This document shows positions 8,501 through 16,227 of a stretch of DNA of 64,000 nucleotides, in pieces (position 1 is the first letter of the stretch; each line of letters opens with the position of its first letter). A program made the translations under genes and the position numbers. Location of the stretch: the NCBI GenBank assembly GCA_019873645.1, contig JAIOAX010000014.1:1-64000 (forward strand), given 5' to 3'. This stretch comes from Chloroflexota bacterium (GTDB lineage: Bacteria > Chloroflexota > Anaerolineae > B4-G1 > SLSP01). A model generated the notes under the pieces. That model worked only from the letters and a program-made list of their open reading frames with translations. It made no database searches and was not told the origin of the DNA.

Positions 8501-8680
8501 CTAGCGGACGGCCTGCATGATCAACGCGGTGAACTCCTCCCATTCTTCCGGGAACAGGTGCAGGGTGATGTTCGACAGTTCGATGTGATACAGCTCTTCA
8601 CCGGTCTCCGGTTCGGTGGAGACCCAGACTACGTAGTTCTCGGTTTCACCGAGGGTTTGGACTTTAGGTTCGTTGTTCAT
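8501..8680 (-). CDS. Small acidic conserved-looking protein, 59 residues
   Basis: ATG 8680 is preceded by GGAGGTAAACG, a textbook ribosome-binding site, and the frame closes at 8501. The peptide starts MNNEPKVQTLGETENYVVW and continues with acidic, alternating hydrophobic stretches (YHIELSNITLHLF, then EEWEEFTALIMQAV), which reads as a small beta sheet followed by a helix. There is no signal peptide, Cys or catalytic motif. I associate similar small proteins with Chloroflexota but know no function. It sits between pnp and clpC on the same strand, with its own terminator-like hairpin downstream. Confidence 0.75.
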   Translation of the reverse strand: MNNEPKVQTLGETENYVVWVSTEPETGEELYHIELSNITLHLFPEEWEEFTALIMQAVR

Positions 8681-8700
8681 CGTTTACCTCCATAGCGTGT

Positions 8701-8778
8701 GAATGAAAGAATCAAAGAATCAGCGAATCAGCGAATCAGCGAATCAGCGAATCGGCGAATCAAAGAATCGGTGGATCG
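8701..8778. repeat. Tandem GCGAATCA units
   Basis: About eight direct near-copies of an 8-bp unit (AATCAGCG with AATCAAAG variants), present as one arm only. It occupies the space between the pnp stop and the start of the 59-residue gene. Confidence 0.85.
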
Positions 8779-8801
8779 TAGGACATGCCGGTTTCGGCCG
8801 A

Positions 8802-11015
8802 TTAGTGCCGCCGCCCACCGGAAGAATTTGAGCCACCTTCGCGCCGTCCACCTCCGCTATCGCGCCGTCCGCCGGAATTGGAACGCGGCGCATCCTGCGC
8901 CTTGGCCTCTTCTAATGTCCACCCTTCCAACACAGCCCGGCGCGACAATCGGATTTTCCCTTCGGCGCCGATGTCAGTGATCATCACCAACACCTCATCG
9001 CCGACTTTGACCACATCGGAGACCTGGTTGACACGGGTATCGGACAACTGCGAGATGTGCACCATGCCGTCGGTCCCCGGCAGGATTTCCACGAACGCCC
9101 CGAAATCGGTCACCCGCACCACTTTGCCGCGGTAGATCTTGCCTTCCTGGGGCGTCTCCATCATCGCATTGATGTACTGCAAAGCCTTCTGGGCGCCGTC
9201 ACCGCCGGGGGAGGCGACATAGACGGTACCATCTTCTTCAACGTCAATCTTAACTCCATATTCAGCCTGAATGGCGCGGATATTCTTGCCCCCCGGGCCG
9301 ATCAGCGCGCCGATCTTTTCGGGGTCAATGCTGGTGGTAAGCATCTTGGGCGCATAGCTGGACAGTTCCTTGCGTGGCGCCGGGATCGTGGCTTCGATCA
9401 CGTCAATAATCTGCTCTCGCGCTTGCTTAGCCTGCTCCAGGGCTTCGGTGAGGATCTGCCGATTGACGCCCTTGATCTTGATGTCCATTTGCAGCGCCGT
9501 GATGCCTTTGCGCGTGCCCGTGACTTTGAAGTCCATATCGCCCAGGTGGTCTTCCATCCCCTGGATGTCGGTGAGGACGCGATAGCGTTCCCCGTCGCTC
9601 ACCAGCCCCATAGCGATCCCGCCGACGGGCGCTTTGATGGGCACGCCGGCATCCATCAGCGCCAACGTGCTGCCGCACGTCGAGGCCATCGAAGTGCTGC
9701 CGTTGGAGGCCATCACTTCGCTGACGACGCGGATGGTATAGGGGAACTCTTCTTTTGGGGGGATGACGGGCAGCAGCGCGCGTTCGGCCAGCGCGCCGTG
9801 GCCGATCTCGCGACGCCGCGGCCCACGCAGCGGGTACGCTTCGCCGGTGGAGAACGGCGGGAAGTTGTAGTGGTGAATGTAGCGTTTGGTCTCTTCTGGG
9901 AAGAGATCGTCAATTTCCTGTTCCTCGTTGGGCATGCCGAGGGTCGCCAGGCTGAGCACCTGGGTTTCGCCGCGGGTGAACAGGCCGCTGCCATGGGGGC
10001 GCGGCACCAGGTGCACTTCGGCCTCCAGCGGGCGGATGGTGCGCTGATCGCGTCCGTCAGGACGGATGTTTTCATCCAGGATACGCCGCCGCACGATTTC
10101 CTTGAGCACGTCGTCAAAGGCTTCGGCGATTTGCGTGGCCGTCCACCCCGCAGTTTCGGCTTCGGCGGCCAATTGCGTTTTCACATCTTCGCGGATGGCA
10201 TCTACGGCCTCGATACGTTCGCCTTTGAGGGGCGTCGTTGCCAGAAGTGAACGAATCGGCTCGGTTGCCAGCTCGGCAACACGGGTTTTGAGGGCCTCCG
10301 GCACCTGGAATGAGGTGTAGTCGCTCTTGGGCTTGCCCAAAGCGGCACGCATTTCGTTTTGAACACGAATGACATCCTGCATGGAGCGGTGCGCCAGTTC
10401 CAGGGCTTCCACCATCAGCGGTTCTTCGATTTCATTGGCGCCGGCCTCGACCATGATGATGGCCTCGGCGCTGCCGGCAACGCGCAAATCCAAATCGCTG
10501 CGCTTCATCTGAGAGATGGTGGGATTGACGACGAGCTGTCCGTCAATATAGCCGATGCGCACAGCCCCGACCGGGCCGTCAAAGGGGATATTGGAGATCA
10601 TCAACGCCGCGGAGGCGCCGATGATGCTCAAAATATCCGCGTAGTCCTCTTCGCCCTGCGAAAGCGAGGTGACGATGACCTGCACGTCGTTGCGCATGTC
10701 CTTGGGGAAGAGCGGACGCAGAGGCCGGTCAATGAGCCGGCTGGTGAGGGTGGCCTGCTCCGAGGGTTTACCCTCGCGGCGGAAGAAGGAGCCGGGGATG
10801 CGCCCGGCAGCATAGAGCCGTTCTTCAAAATCCACACTTAAAGGGAAAAAGTCGGTGCTTTCGCGGGGCGTCGGGGCCATCGTGGCGGTTGCCAGGACGA
10901 CCGTATCGCCGCTTTGCGCCAGCACCGCGCCACCGGCAAACCGCGCGAGTTTGCCGGTCTTGAGGGTGATGCTGCGATCACCCAACATTGCCGTAAATAT
11001 ATGTTCTTCTAACAT
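8802..11015 (-). CDS. pnp: Polyribonucleotide nucleotidyltransferase (PNPase)
   Basis: This 737-residue protein has the full PNPase architecture: a first RNase PH domain from the N-terminus (SFFRREGKPSEQATLTSRLIDRP), a helical linker, a second RNase PH domain with the phosphate-site stretch SNGSTSMASTCG, a KH domain (IGALIGPGGKNIRAIQ) and an S1 domain (GKVVRVTDFGAFVEILPG). It ends in a Gly/Ser/Arg-rich disordered tail. It degrades RNA 3' to 5' by phosphorolysis. ATG 11015 follows CAGGAGGAAACA; the longer frame from 11240 is rejected. It lies downstream of rpsO in the classical rpsO-pnp order, separated by a hairpin. Confidence 0.97.
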   Translation of the reverse strand: MLEEHIFTAMLGDRSITLKTGKLARFAGGAVLAQSGDTVVLATATMAPTPRESTDFFPLSVDFEERLYAAGRIPGSFFRREGKPSEQATLTSRLIDRPLRPLFPKDMRNDVQVIVTSLSQGEEDYADILSIIGASAALMISNIPFDGPVGAVRIGYIDGQLVVNPTISQMKRSDLDLRVAGSAEAIIMVEAGANEIEEPLMVEALELAHRSMQDVIRVQNEMRAALGKPKSDYTSFQVPEALKTRVAELATEPIRSLLATTPLKGERIEAVDAIREDVKTQLAAEAETAGWTATQIAEAFDDVLKEIVRRRILDENIRPDGRDQRTIRPLEAEVHLVPRPHGSGLFTRGETQVLSLATLGMPNEEQEIDDLFPEETKRYIHHYNFPPFSTGEAYPLRGPRRREIGHGALAERALLPVIPPKEEFPYTIRVVSEVMASNGSTSMASTCGSTLALMDAGVPIKAPVGGIAMGLVSDGERYRVLTDIQGMEDHLGDMDFKVTGTRKGITALQMDIKIKGVNRQILTEALEQAKQAREQIIDVIEATIPAPRKELSSYAPKMLTTSIDPEKIGALIGPGGKNIRAIQAEYGVKIDVEEDGTVYVASPGGDGAQKALQYINAMMETPQEGKIYRGKVVRVTDFGAFVEILPGTDGMVHISQLSDTRVNQVSDVVKVGDEVLVMITDIGAEGKIRLSRRAVLEGWTLEEAKAQDAPRSNSGGRRDSGGGRREGGSNSSGGRRH

Positions 11016-11316
11016 TGTTTCCTCCTGTGCCGGGTTCTCCGGTTGCGCCGGTCGCCGGACGGCGGAGGTCAGAAACTGGGGGCTGTTGTACACCGCTTGT
11101 GCGGCGTTGCACCCCAAACCCCAATTCCCACCTCCTGTTCCAGCGGACGCGGCAGCGCGGATAGACCGGCTGATAATGATTGATTGATGATCTTTGTACC
11201 TTGCCCGGCCCATGATGATGACGCCGCGCAAGGATGACAAACCCGGATATACGCAAACGAGTAGATGGGCTATTCACATCTACTCGTTTGGCATAGTCGA
11301 GCGATGAAACCGATCT
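11016..11316. promoter_or_regulatory. rpsO-pnp intergenic leader region
   Basis: This ~300-nt untranslated spacer contains one strong hairpin next to rpsO (11254-11290); the rest is G/C-rich with no recognised element. In other bacteria this spacer carries the pnp promoter and the RNase III/PNPase autoregulation site. A similar role here is inference. Confidence 0.4.
11254..11290 (-). terminator. Hairpin after rpsO
   Basis: A 14-bp perfect stem CAAACGAGTAGATG/CATCTACTCGTTTG (11254-11267 with 11277-11290) has a 9-nt loop. The 3' side on the minus strand ends in only three U, so it may be a partial terminator or an RNase processing hairpin between rpsO and pnp. Confidence 0.65.
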
Positions 11317-11583
11317 TTATTTGCGCAGACCAAGTCGCTGGATGAGGGTGCGGTAGCGCTCCGGGTCCACCCGCTGAAGGTAGGCCAGTTGGCGACGCCG
11401 CTGTCCTACCATCTTCAACAAGCCGCGACGTGAGCTTTCATCGTGCTTGTGGACTCGCAGGTGCTCGGTCAGATCGTTGATCCGGTGCGTCAAGAGCGCG
11501 ATCTGCACTTCCGGCGAACCGGTATCCTCTGCCGATAGGGCATATTCTTTGATAATTGACTGTTTTTCCTCTTTTGCTAACAC
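11317..11583 (-). CDS. rpsO: 30S ribosomal protein S15
   Basis: The 88-residue protein is full length for S15 and shows its conserved blocks: [35 protein letters not shown] and [11 protein letters not shown] with the terminal [13 protein letters not shown]15 binds 16S rRNA early in 30S assembly. The start is GTG at 11583, preceded by AAAAGGAGTGAGCAGGA. A good promoter lies just upstream, and pnp follows downstream on the same strand, the common bacterial arrangement. Confidence 0.97.
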   Translation of the reverse strand: MLAKEEKQSIIKEYALSAEDTGSPEVQIALLTHRINDLTEHLRVHKHDESSRRGLLKMVGQRRRQLAYLQRVDPERYRTLIQRLGLRK

Positions 11584-11652
11584 TCCTGCTCACTCCTTTT
11601 CGAGAACCAACCGATCGTTTTTTGTTTTTCGTGTCGGCCAGTGGTCAACTGT

Positions 11653-11687
11653 GAGATGCAGTATACCATAGACGGCGTTTTTCGCAA
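11653..11687 (-). promoter_or_regulatory. Promoter of rpsO
   Basis: On the minus strand TTGCGA (complement of 11682-11687) and TATACT (complement of 11660-11665) are 16 bp apart, giving a short leader before rpsO. Confidence 0.6.
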
Positions 11688-11724
11688 ACTCAGTTTGATA
11701 TGCAGTTTTTCATAAGGGCAGGAC

Positions 11725-11752
11725 TTGATTTTATGCGATTTGGTAATATAAT
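11725..11752 (+). promoter_or_regulatory. Promoter of the molybdopterin oxidoreductase gene
   Basis: TTGATT (11725-11730) and a consensus TATAAT (11747-11752) have a 16-bp spacer. The leader that follows contains GACTA(A/C)CGACTACC-like units (11790-11838), related to the repeat at 49977-50027. Confidence 0.65.
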
Positions 11753-11868
11753 ATATAAAGTTATTCCTTATATGAATATTTCTATCAACCGATGACGACC
11801 GGGCTGATGACTATCAGACTAACGACTACCAGACGATCGCCGAATTCTCATGGAGGAATCGTATTGCT

Positions 11869-12648
11869 ATGAACCGCCGTGATTTCTTACGTGTGCTGGC
11901 AGGGAGTGCGGCCGCGGGCATCCTGGCCCGGTGCGCGCCGATGGTTACGCCATCTGAATCCTCCGCGCCGCCATTCTCCCCAGAACCACCCACACCGACA
12001 TCCAGGCCGCGCCTGTTGCGCAACGAGAACCGCAAAGGATTCTACATCCGCTATTACACCCCCTTTGAAGCGGTTGACCCTGAGCGATGGACGTTAGCGG
12101 TTGACGGGAAAGTTCGCTATCCCCAACAGCTTTCTTTTGCGGAGATGCAGCGACTGCCTGTGGCGTCGCAGCACTCACGCATGGTCTGTGTCGAAGGTTG
12201 GTCATCCGCTGCAAAGTGGGAAGGTTTTACACCGCAAACCCTGGTGGAGCTGGTCGAGCCGCAGGCCGATGCTGCGTGGGTGCACTTCTATTCCGCCGAT
12301 GGCTACTACGAGTCGCTGGCGCTCGCCGAGTTTTTGGCGGAGCGAGTGCTGCTTGCCTATCGGATGAACGACGCCTTGTTGTTGCCGGAATACGGCGCGC
12401 CTCTACGGCTGATCGTGCCTGCAAAATACGGCTATAAAGGCCCCAAGGCCATCACCCGGATTGTGTTTGCGGACGAGGAACTGCGCGGCTATTGGCCCAC
12501 CGTCGGCGGTTATTCGACGGAGGCGCCGATCTGGCCGGGGACGGATTACGCGCTGGACCTGGGAATGTACAAGAAGATTACCGGCCACGGCGAGGTCTTC
12601 TACGATGAGGGCGTCGAGGCGCAGGATAAAGCCGAGTCAGCAGATTAA
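11869..12648 (+). CDS. Tat-exported sulfite-oxidase-type molybdopterin oxidoreductase
   Basis: This 259-residue protein has a twin-arginine signal (NRRDFLRVLAGSAAAGILARC) whose end could also serve as a lipobox (LARC), so it is exported and perhaps lipid-anchored. The body is the oxidoreductase molybdopterin-binding fold of the sulfite oxidase/MsrP (YedY) superfamily. The Mo-ligand cysteine is in MVCVEGW, and the later PLRLIVPAKYGYKG and EELRGYWP segments are typical. The start has a near GGAGGAATC site. The substrate is unknown; MsrP-type reduction of methionine sulfoxide is one option, but no MsrQ partner is adjacent. Its last residues and stop (SAD, TAA) come from a repeat element. Confidence 0.88.
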   Translation: MNRRDFLRVLAGSAAAGILARCAPMVTPSESSAPPFSPEPPTPTSRPRLLRNENRKGFYIRYYTPFEAVDPERWTLAVDGKVRYPQQLSFAEMQRLPVASQHSRMVCVEGWSSAAKWEGFTPQTLVELVEPQADAAWVHFYSADGYYESLALAEFLAERVLLAYRMNDALLLPEYGAPLRLIVPAKYGYKGPKAITRIVFADEELRGYWPTVGGYSTEAPIWPGTDYALDLGMYKKITGHGEVFYDEGVEAQDKAESAD

Positions 12649-12712
12649 GCAGATGTAGCAGATTTTTTATGACCGGCAAACACAAATCTGCTCAATCTGC
12701 TTAATCCGCTGA
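12637..12712. repeat. Inverted repeat of AATCTGCT units supplying two stop codons
   Basis: The left arm (TCAGCAGATTAAGCAGATGTAGCAGATT, 12637-12664) and right arm (AAATCTGCTCAATCTGCTTAATCCGCTGA, 12684-12712) are each three 9-bp units and are complementary. The stop codon of the upstream plus-strand gene (12646-12648) and that of the converging minus-strand ABC gene (12701-12703) both lie inside it, at matching positions of the two arms. It probably acts as a bidirectional terminator. Confidence 0.9.
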
Positions 12713-14353
12713 TGATGAAAGAGTGCATGCCGGCCGTATCCCTGCCAGCGCCTCTTCAACCGTGAGCCAATCGCGCTCTGGGAACAGTTGGGCAATTTGC
12801 GGGGTGAATGTGGGCCAGGCGCGTAACACGGCAACAGGATCCCCCTGGGCGACGATGACGCCCTGATCCATCACCATCACGCGGTCGGCGGTCTCGGCAA
12901 TCAATTCTACGTCGTGGGTGACGAGTAAGATCGCCATTCCTGCGTCGCGCCAGGTGCGCAATAGATCGCGCAATTGTGCCTTGGCGCGATAATCGAGGCC
13001 GCGCGTGGGTTCATCCAGCAACAGTACCCGTGGTTGTGTGATCATGATGGCGCCCAGGGCCACCCGCTGGCGTTCGCCCACGCTCAGATCGCGGGGGTAT
13101 TGTTGTGCCTTATCCGCCAGCCCCAGGTGTGCCAGCAGCGTCTCCGGCGCGATGGGAGCAGGGGCCGGCGTCAGCCCATGATTGCGCAGCGTGATGTGCA
13201 GCTCATCCAGCACCGTATCGGCGAAGAGCAGCGCGTTGGGGTCCTGCGGCAGGTAGCCGACCTGTCGGCATACGTCAGCAACGTCCATAGCGGCAATGGA
13301 ATGTCCCATAAAGCGTACTTCGCCGCGCTGCGGGCGCAGTAACCCTACCAGGCTCTTGAGCAGCGTCGTCTTTCCCGCGCCGTTGCGCCCCAGCAGAGCC
13401 GCAATTTCCCCCGCATAGAGGGCTATATCCACCCCGCGCAGCGCCGGCGTTGCCCCGTAGGCCACTTCCAGATGCCAGGCTTCGATGACCGTAGCGGTTT
13501 TGTCAACGGATTGAACGGATTTTAACGGATTAGTAAAATCCGTTTCATCCGTTAAATCCGTTGACATAAAATGCCTGCCCTCCTCTAAGGTGAGCGGCAG
13601 CGGCGACCAGTTGAGCGCACGGGCTAAAGTTTGCAAGGGTGGCAGCAGGGGGACGTGCGGTAACACCTCGCGGGGCGGGCCGGCGATCACAGGTGCGCCG
13701 TCGTCGGGCAGGTAAATGATTTGATCCACAAACGGGAGGATGCGCTCCAGCCGGTGCTCGGCCAGCACCACCGTCAGCCCTAAGGTCTTGTTCAGCCGGA
13801 CAAGCGCATCCAGCAGTTCCGCCGCCGATTGTGGATCGAGCTGTGAGGTGGGTTCATCGAGCGCCAGGATGCGGGTATGCAGCGCCAACGCCGCGGCAAT
13901 CGCCACCCGCTGTTTTTCGCCGCCGGAAAGCGTTTCTAACTTGCGCCGCCGCAAGGGAATCAAACCTAACGGTTCGAGCGCCTCTGTGATGCGCGTCTGC
14001 ATTTCTAGGGACGGGATGGCGGCGTTTTCCAATGCAAAAGCGACTTCGTCTTCCACACAATCCATCACAAACTGCGCTTCGGGATCCTGAAAGACGAATC
14101 CGACAAGCCGGCTCATCCCTTGCGGCCCGTATTTCACCGGATTGTGGCCCTCTACAGTGATGTGTCCGCTCAACGTCCCGCCGCTGAAGTGCGGCACCAG
14201 GCCGTTGAGACAGCGCAGTAGCGTGGATTTGCCGGTGCCCGAAGTTCCCATCACCAGGACGAACGCGCCCGCAGGGATGGACAAGTTCACGTTGCACAAT
14301 GCCGGGCGCGTTGCGTCGGGATACGTGTACGTCACATGATTAAAATCAATCAT
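12701..14353 (-). CDS. ECF transporter ATPase, two fused ATP-binding domains
   Basis: This 550-residue protein carries two complete ABC ATPase domains, corresponding to the EcfA1/EcfA2 (CbiO-type) pair fused in one chain. Domain 1: Walker A GTSGTGKST, signature LSGGEKQRVAIA, Walker B ILALDEPTSQLD. Domain 2: GRNGAGKTT, LSVGERQRVALG, VLLLDEPTRGLD. It energises the S and T membrane components encoded immediately upstream. Start ATG 14353 (MIDFNHVTYTYP) is preferred over the GTG at 14380. The linker between the domains is encoded by an inverted repeat (13501-13566) and the C-terminal SAD plus stop by another. Being last in the riboswitch operon, it is assigned to cobalamin uptake. Confidence 0.92.
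   Translation of the reverse strand: MIDFNHVTYTYPDATRPALCNVNLSIPAGAFVLVMGTSGTGKSTLLRCLNGLVPHFSGGTLSGHITVEGHNPVKYGPQGMSRLVGFVFQDPEAQFVMDCVEDEVAFALENAAIPSLEMQTRITEALEPLGLIPLRRRKLETLSGGEKQRVAIAAALALHTRILALDEPTSQLDPQSAAELLDALVRLNKTLGLTVVLAEHRLERILPFVDQIIYLPDDGAPVIAGPPREVLPHVPLLPPLQTLARALNWSPLPLTLEEGRHFMSTDLTDETDFTNPLKSVQSVDKTATVIEAWHLEVAYGATPALRGVDIALYAGEIAALLGRNGAGKTTLLKSLVGLLRPQRGEVRFMGHSIAAMDVADVCRQVGYLPQDPNALLFADTVLDELHITLRNHGLTPAPAPIAPETLLAHLGLADKAQQYPRDLSVGERQRVALGAIMITQPRVLLLDEPTRGLDYRAKAQLRDLLRTWRDAGMAILLVTHDVELIAETADRVMVMDQGVIVAQGDPVAVLRAWPTFTPQIAQLFPERDWLTVEEALAGIRPACTLSSSAD
13501..13566. repeat. In-frame inverted repeat of AATCCGTT units inside the ABC gene
   Basis: Both arms are built from AACGGATTT/AATCCGTT units (about three each). 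Read on the minus strand it encodes the linker STDLTDETDFTN... between the two ATPase domains without shifting frame. The same family occurs at 33521-33552 and 56889-56955. Confidence 0.88.
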
Positions 14354-14365
14354 CGTATCTCTGAA

Positions 14366-14433
14366 ACCACGAATTGACACGAATCTTCACAAATAGAATC
14401 AGAATTCGTGTGGATTCGTGAAGATTCGTGGTG
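14366..14433. repeat. Inverted repeat of CACGAATC units between ecfT and ecfA
   Basis: CCACGAATTGACACGAATC (from 14367) pairs with GATTCGTGAAGATTCGTGG near 14430. Each arm has two to three ~10-bp units. It lies in the operon just before the ATPase start. Confidence 0.85.
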
Positions 14434-14443
14434 AAAGTTCAAT

Positions 14444-15442
14444 TCAATCTGCTAGCAATGCTGGAAACAACAGACCGAGCAATGTCGCCCCGGTCAGGGT
14501 GTCGAACGCGGGCCAGGTCAAGGCGGGATAGGGATTGTAACCCCGCGTCGCCTGTCCTAAAAACAAAAATCCGGCGAGGGCAACCAGTGCGCTGCCGGTC
14601 ACGAGCCATTCGCGGTAGCCCCACGGTGCGCGTCGGTAGGTCGTATGGGGGACACTTCGCCCGGTCAACCAGAGCATTCCCACGATCGCCGCGCCGCCGG
14701 TGACGATGAGCGCCATCCCCCAGAATATCTGTTGCCACGCGACCAGCAATCCGCCGGATAAGATGCCGAGCAGCCCAACGATAGAGACCGCTTGAGCGCG
14801 TCCGGTGTGTGCTGATGCTGTCTCGCCGGCAAAACCGCGCGCGGCCAACGCCTCGGCAAGCTGAAGCGCGCGTTCCAGGCCGCCGATCAACAACGGCATA
14901 AAGAGCGGCAGCCAGTCGCGCAGGCGCCGCATCCGATGCCCACGGATGGCCTGCGCCTCGCGGATTTGTTGCATGTGCCGCAGCGTTGTGGGGACGAAGG
15001 TTACGGCTATAGAGGTGACCACCGCCAGCGGATAGAAGGCGCGCGGGATGAAGCGGATCAGGTCGCGCACGGCCACAGCAAAGGTGAACACGGTGAACGC
15101 CGTGAAGAGCGTTGTCAACAGTAAGCCGTTGAGCGCGCCGTAAACCAGCGCCTCGGCGGTGAGCGGCCCGCCGATCAGCGGCCAGTGTGGGGGGATGGTG
15201 AACAGGACGGTCTCACCGACACGCGAAAGCAACGCATTGATGATCGCCGCGAGCGGGATGACGTAGAGCGCGAAACGCCCCGGCGCGAGGGGCGCAGTAG
15301 ACGGCATTTCCGGTCGGCGGACGGCGCGGAGTGTGGCCAGCAGCACGGCAAGCAAGAGCGTGAGATACAGCGGATTGCGCGTGGTTGAGGCAACCACCAG
15401 CGCGACGGCAAGCCATACGAGCCAGGCAGCAGCGTGGAACAT
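14444..15442 (-). CDS. ecfT: ECF transporter transmembrane component (EcfT/CbiQ type)
   Basis: This 332-residue membrane protein has about eight predicted hydrophobic helices, including pairs at the N- and C-termini, and the two cytoplasmic coupling segments typical of EcfT. The arginine/alanine motif ALAARGFAG (coupling to the ATPases) is clear, and QAIRGHRMRRL is the probable partner helix. Extra C-terminal helices make it longer than a typical EcfT (~260 residues). It connects the ATPases to the substrate-binding S protein. It begins 6 nt after the S-component stop, so the two are translationally coupled. Confidence 0.85.
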   Translation of the reverse strand: MFHAAAWLVWLAVALVVASTTRNPLYLTLLLAVLLATLRAVRRPEMPSTAPLAPGRFALYVIPLAAIINALLSRVGETVLFTIPPHWPLIGGPLTAEALVYGALNGLLLTTLFTAFTVFTFAVAVRDLIRFIPRAFYPLAVVTSIAVTFVPTTLRHMQQIREAQAIRGHRMRRLRDWLPLFMPLLIGGLERALQLAEALAARGFAGETASAHTGRAQAVSIVGLLGILSGGLLVAWQQIFWGMALIVTGGAAIVGMLWLTGRSVPHTTYRRAPWGYREWLVTGSALVALAGFLFLGQATRGYNPYPALTWPAFDTLTGATLLGLLFPALLAD

Positions 15443-15448
15443 AGCCTT

Positions 15449-16222
15449 CTACGCCACTTGTGGCCGATAAGTGAAGCTGAAACGCTTATGAAAACGCCGC
15501 AGCGCGCGCAACGTCGGCGCGCCAAATGCCAGGAGCAACGCGACATTGCCCAGTCCGCCCGCCAGGTCCCATAACAGCGAAGTGGTCACGTAAAAGGTCG
15601 CATACAGGCGCACGATCTCGCGGAATGTTGTCGGCAGCGGCGCGCCCGGTCCCACGATGAAGGTCCACGATGACATGTTCATCAACGCCCCATACAGCAG
15701 GCCCCAGCCCAGCCCGAAGGATGCCAGCAGCGCAATTTCCACACGGCGTCCTTCTGCGCGCAAGCGCCGGATCACGGGGTGCAGCAGCGGCGCCGACAGC
15801 CCCACCCAGCCGGCGGTGAGCATCTGATAGGGCAGCCACGGCCCCACGCCGCCGGTGATCAACGCCGAAACGAGCAACGTCAGCGCACCGAGCAGAAAGC
15901 CAAAACGTCCGCCGTAGACATAACCGGTCAGAATGATGAGGAAGAAGATCGGGCTGAAGCCGCCCGGCCCGGGGATGGCGACCTCGGCGAAGCGCAGGGC
16001 GGCGTTCATCGCCGTGAGGATGCCGAGCAGCGCAATAAACCTGGCGTTCACCGCGTCCCCCTGCACTTCGAGCAGCAGCGCAATGAAGCTCAGTCCTACC
16101 ACAAAGGCGAGCAACAGGGGGGCATTGGTTGCCCGCCCGGCGGTGATGACGGGGTACACAAATGCCAGCAAGCCGACGGCCGTGCTCAGGGCATAAATCA
16201 GTGCGCGTAAGAAACGCTGCAT
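15449..16222 (-). CDS. ECF transporter substrate-binding (S) component, probably cobalamin
   Basis: This 257-residue integral membrane protein has six or more hydrophobic helices, beginning with FLRALIYALSTAVGLLAF, and shows ECF-S-like helix sequences such as NAALRFAEVAIPGPGGFSPIF and YVYGGRFGFLLGALTLLVSAL. S components bind the vitamin within the membrane. Cobalamin specificity is inferred from the B12 riboswitch heading the operon and from the two intrinsic-factor-like exported proteins upstream, not from residues in this protein. It starts 5 nt after the DUF4430 gene with a weak ribosome-binding site, suggesting coupled translation. Confidence 0.82.
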   Translation of the reverse strand: MQRFLRALIYALSTAVGLLAFVYPVITAGRATNAPLLLAFVVGLSFIALLLEVQGDAVNARFIALLGILTAMNAALRFAEVAIPGPGGFSPIFFLIILTGYVYGGRFGFLLGALTLLVSALITGGVGPWLPYQMLTAGWVGLSAPLLHPVIRRLRAEGRRVEIALLASFGLGWGLLYGALMNMSSWTFIVGPGAPLPTTFREIVRLYATFYVTTSLLWDLAGGLGNVALLLAFGAPTLRALRRFHKRFSFTYRPQVA

Positions 16223-16227
16223 GAGGA

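Noticed and set aside
9057..10250. A 397-codon open frame opposite pnp
   Set aside because: It is antisense to the conserved PNPase coding region, with shadow-type composition and no translation signal.
11016..11240. N-terminal extension of pnp from 11240
   Set aside because: No family members start there; ATG 11015 has CAGGAGGAAACA and the usual N-terminus.
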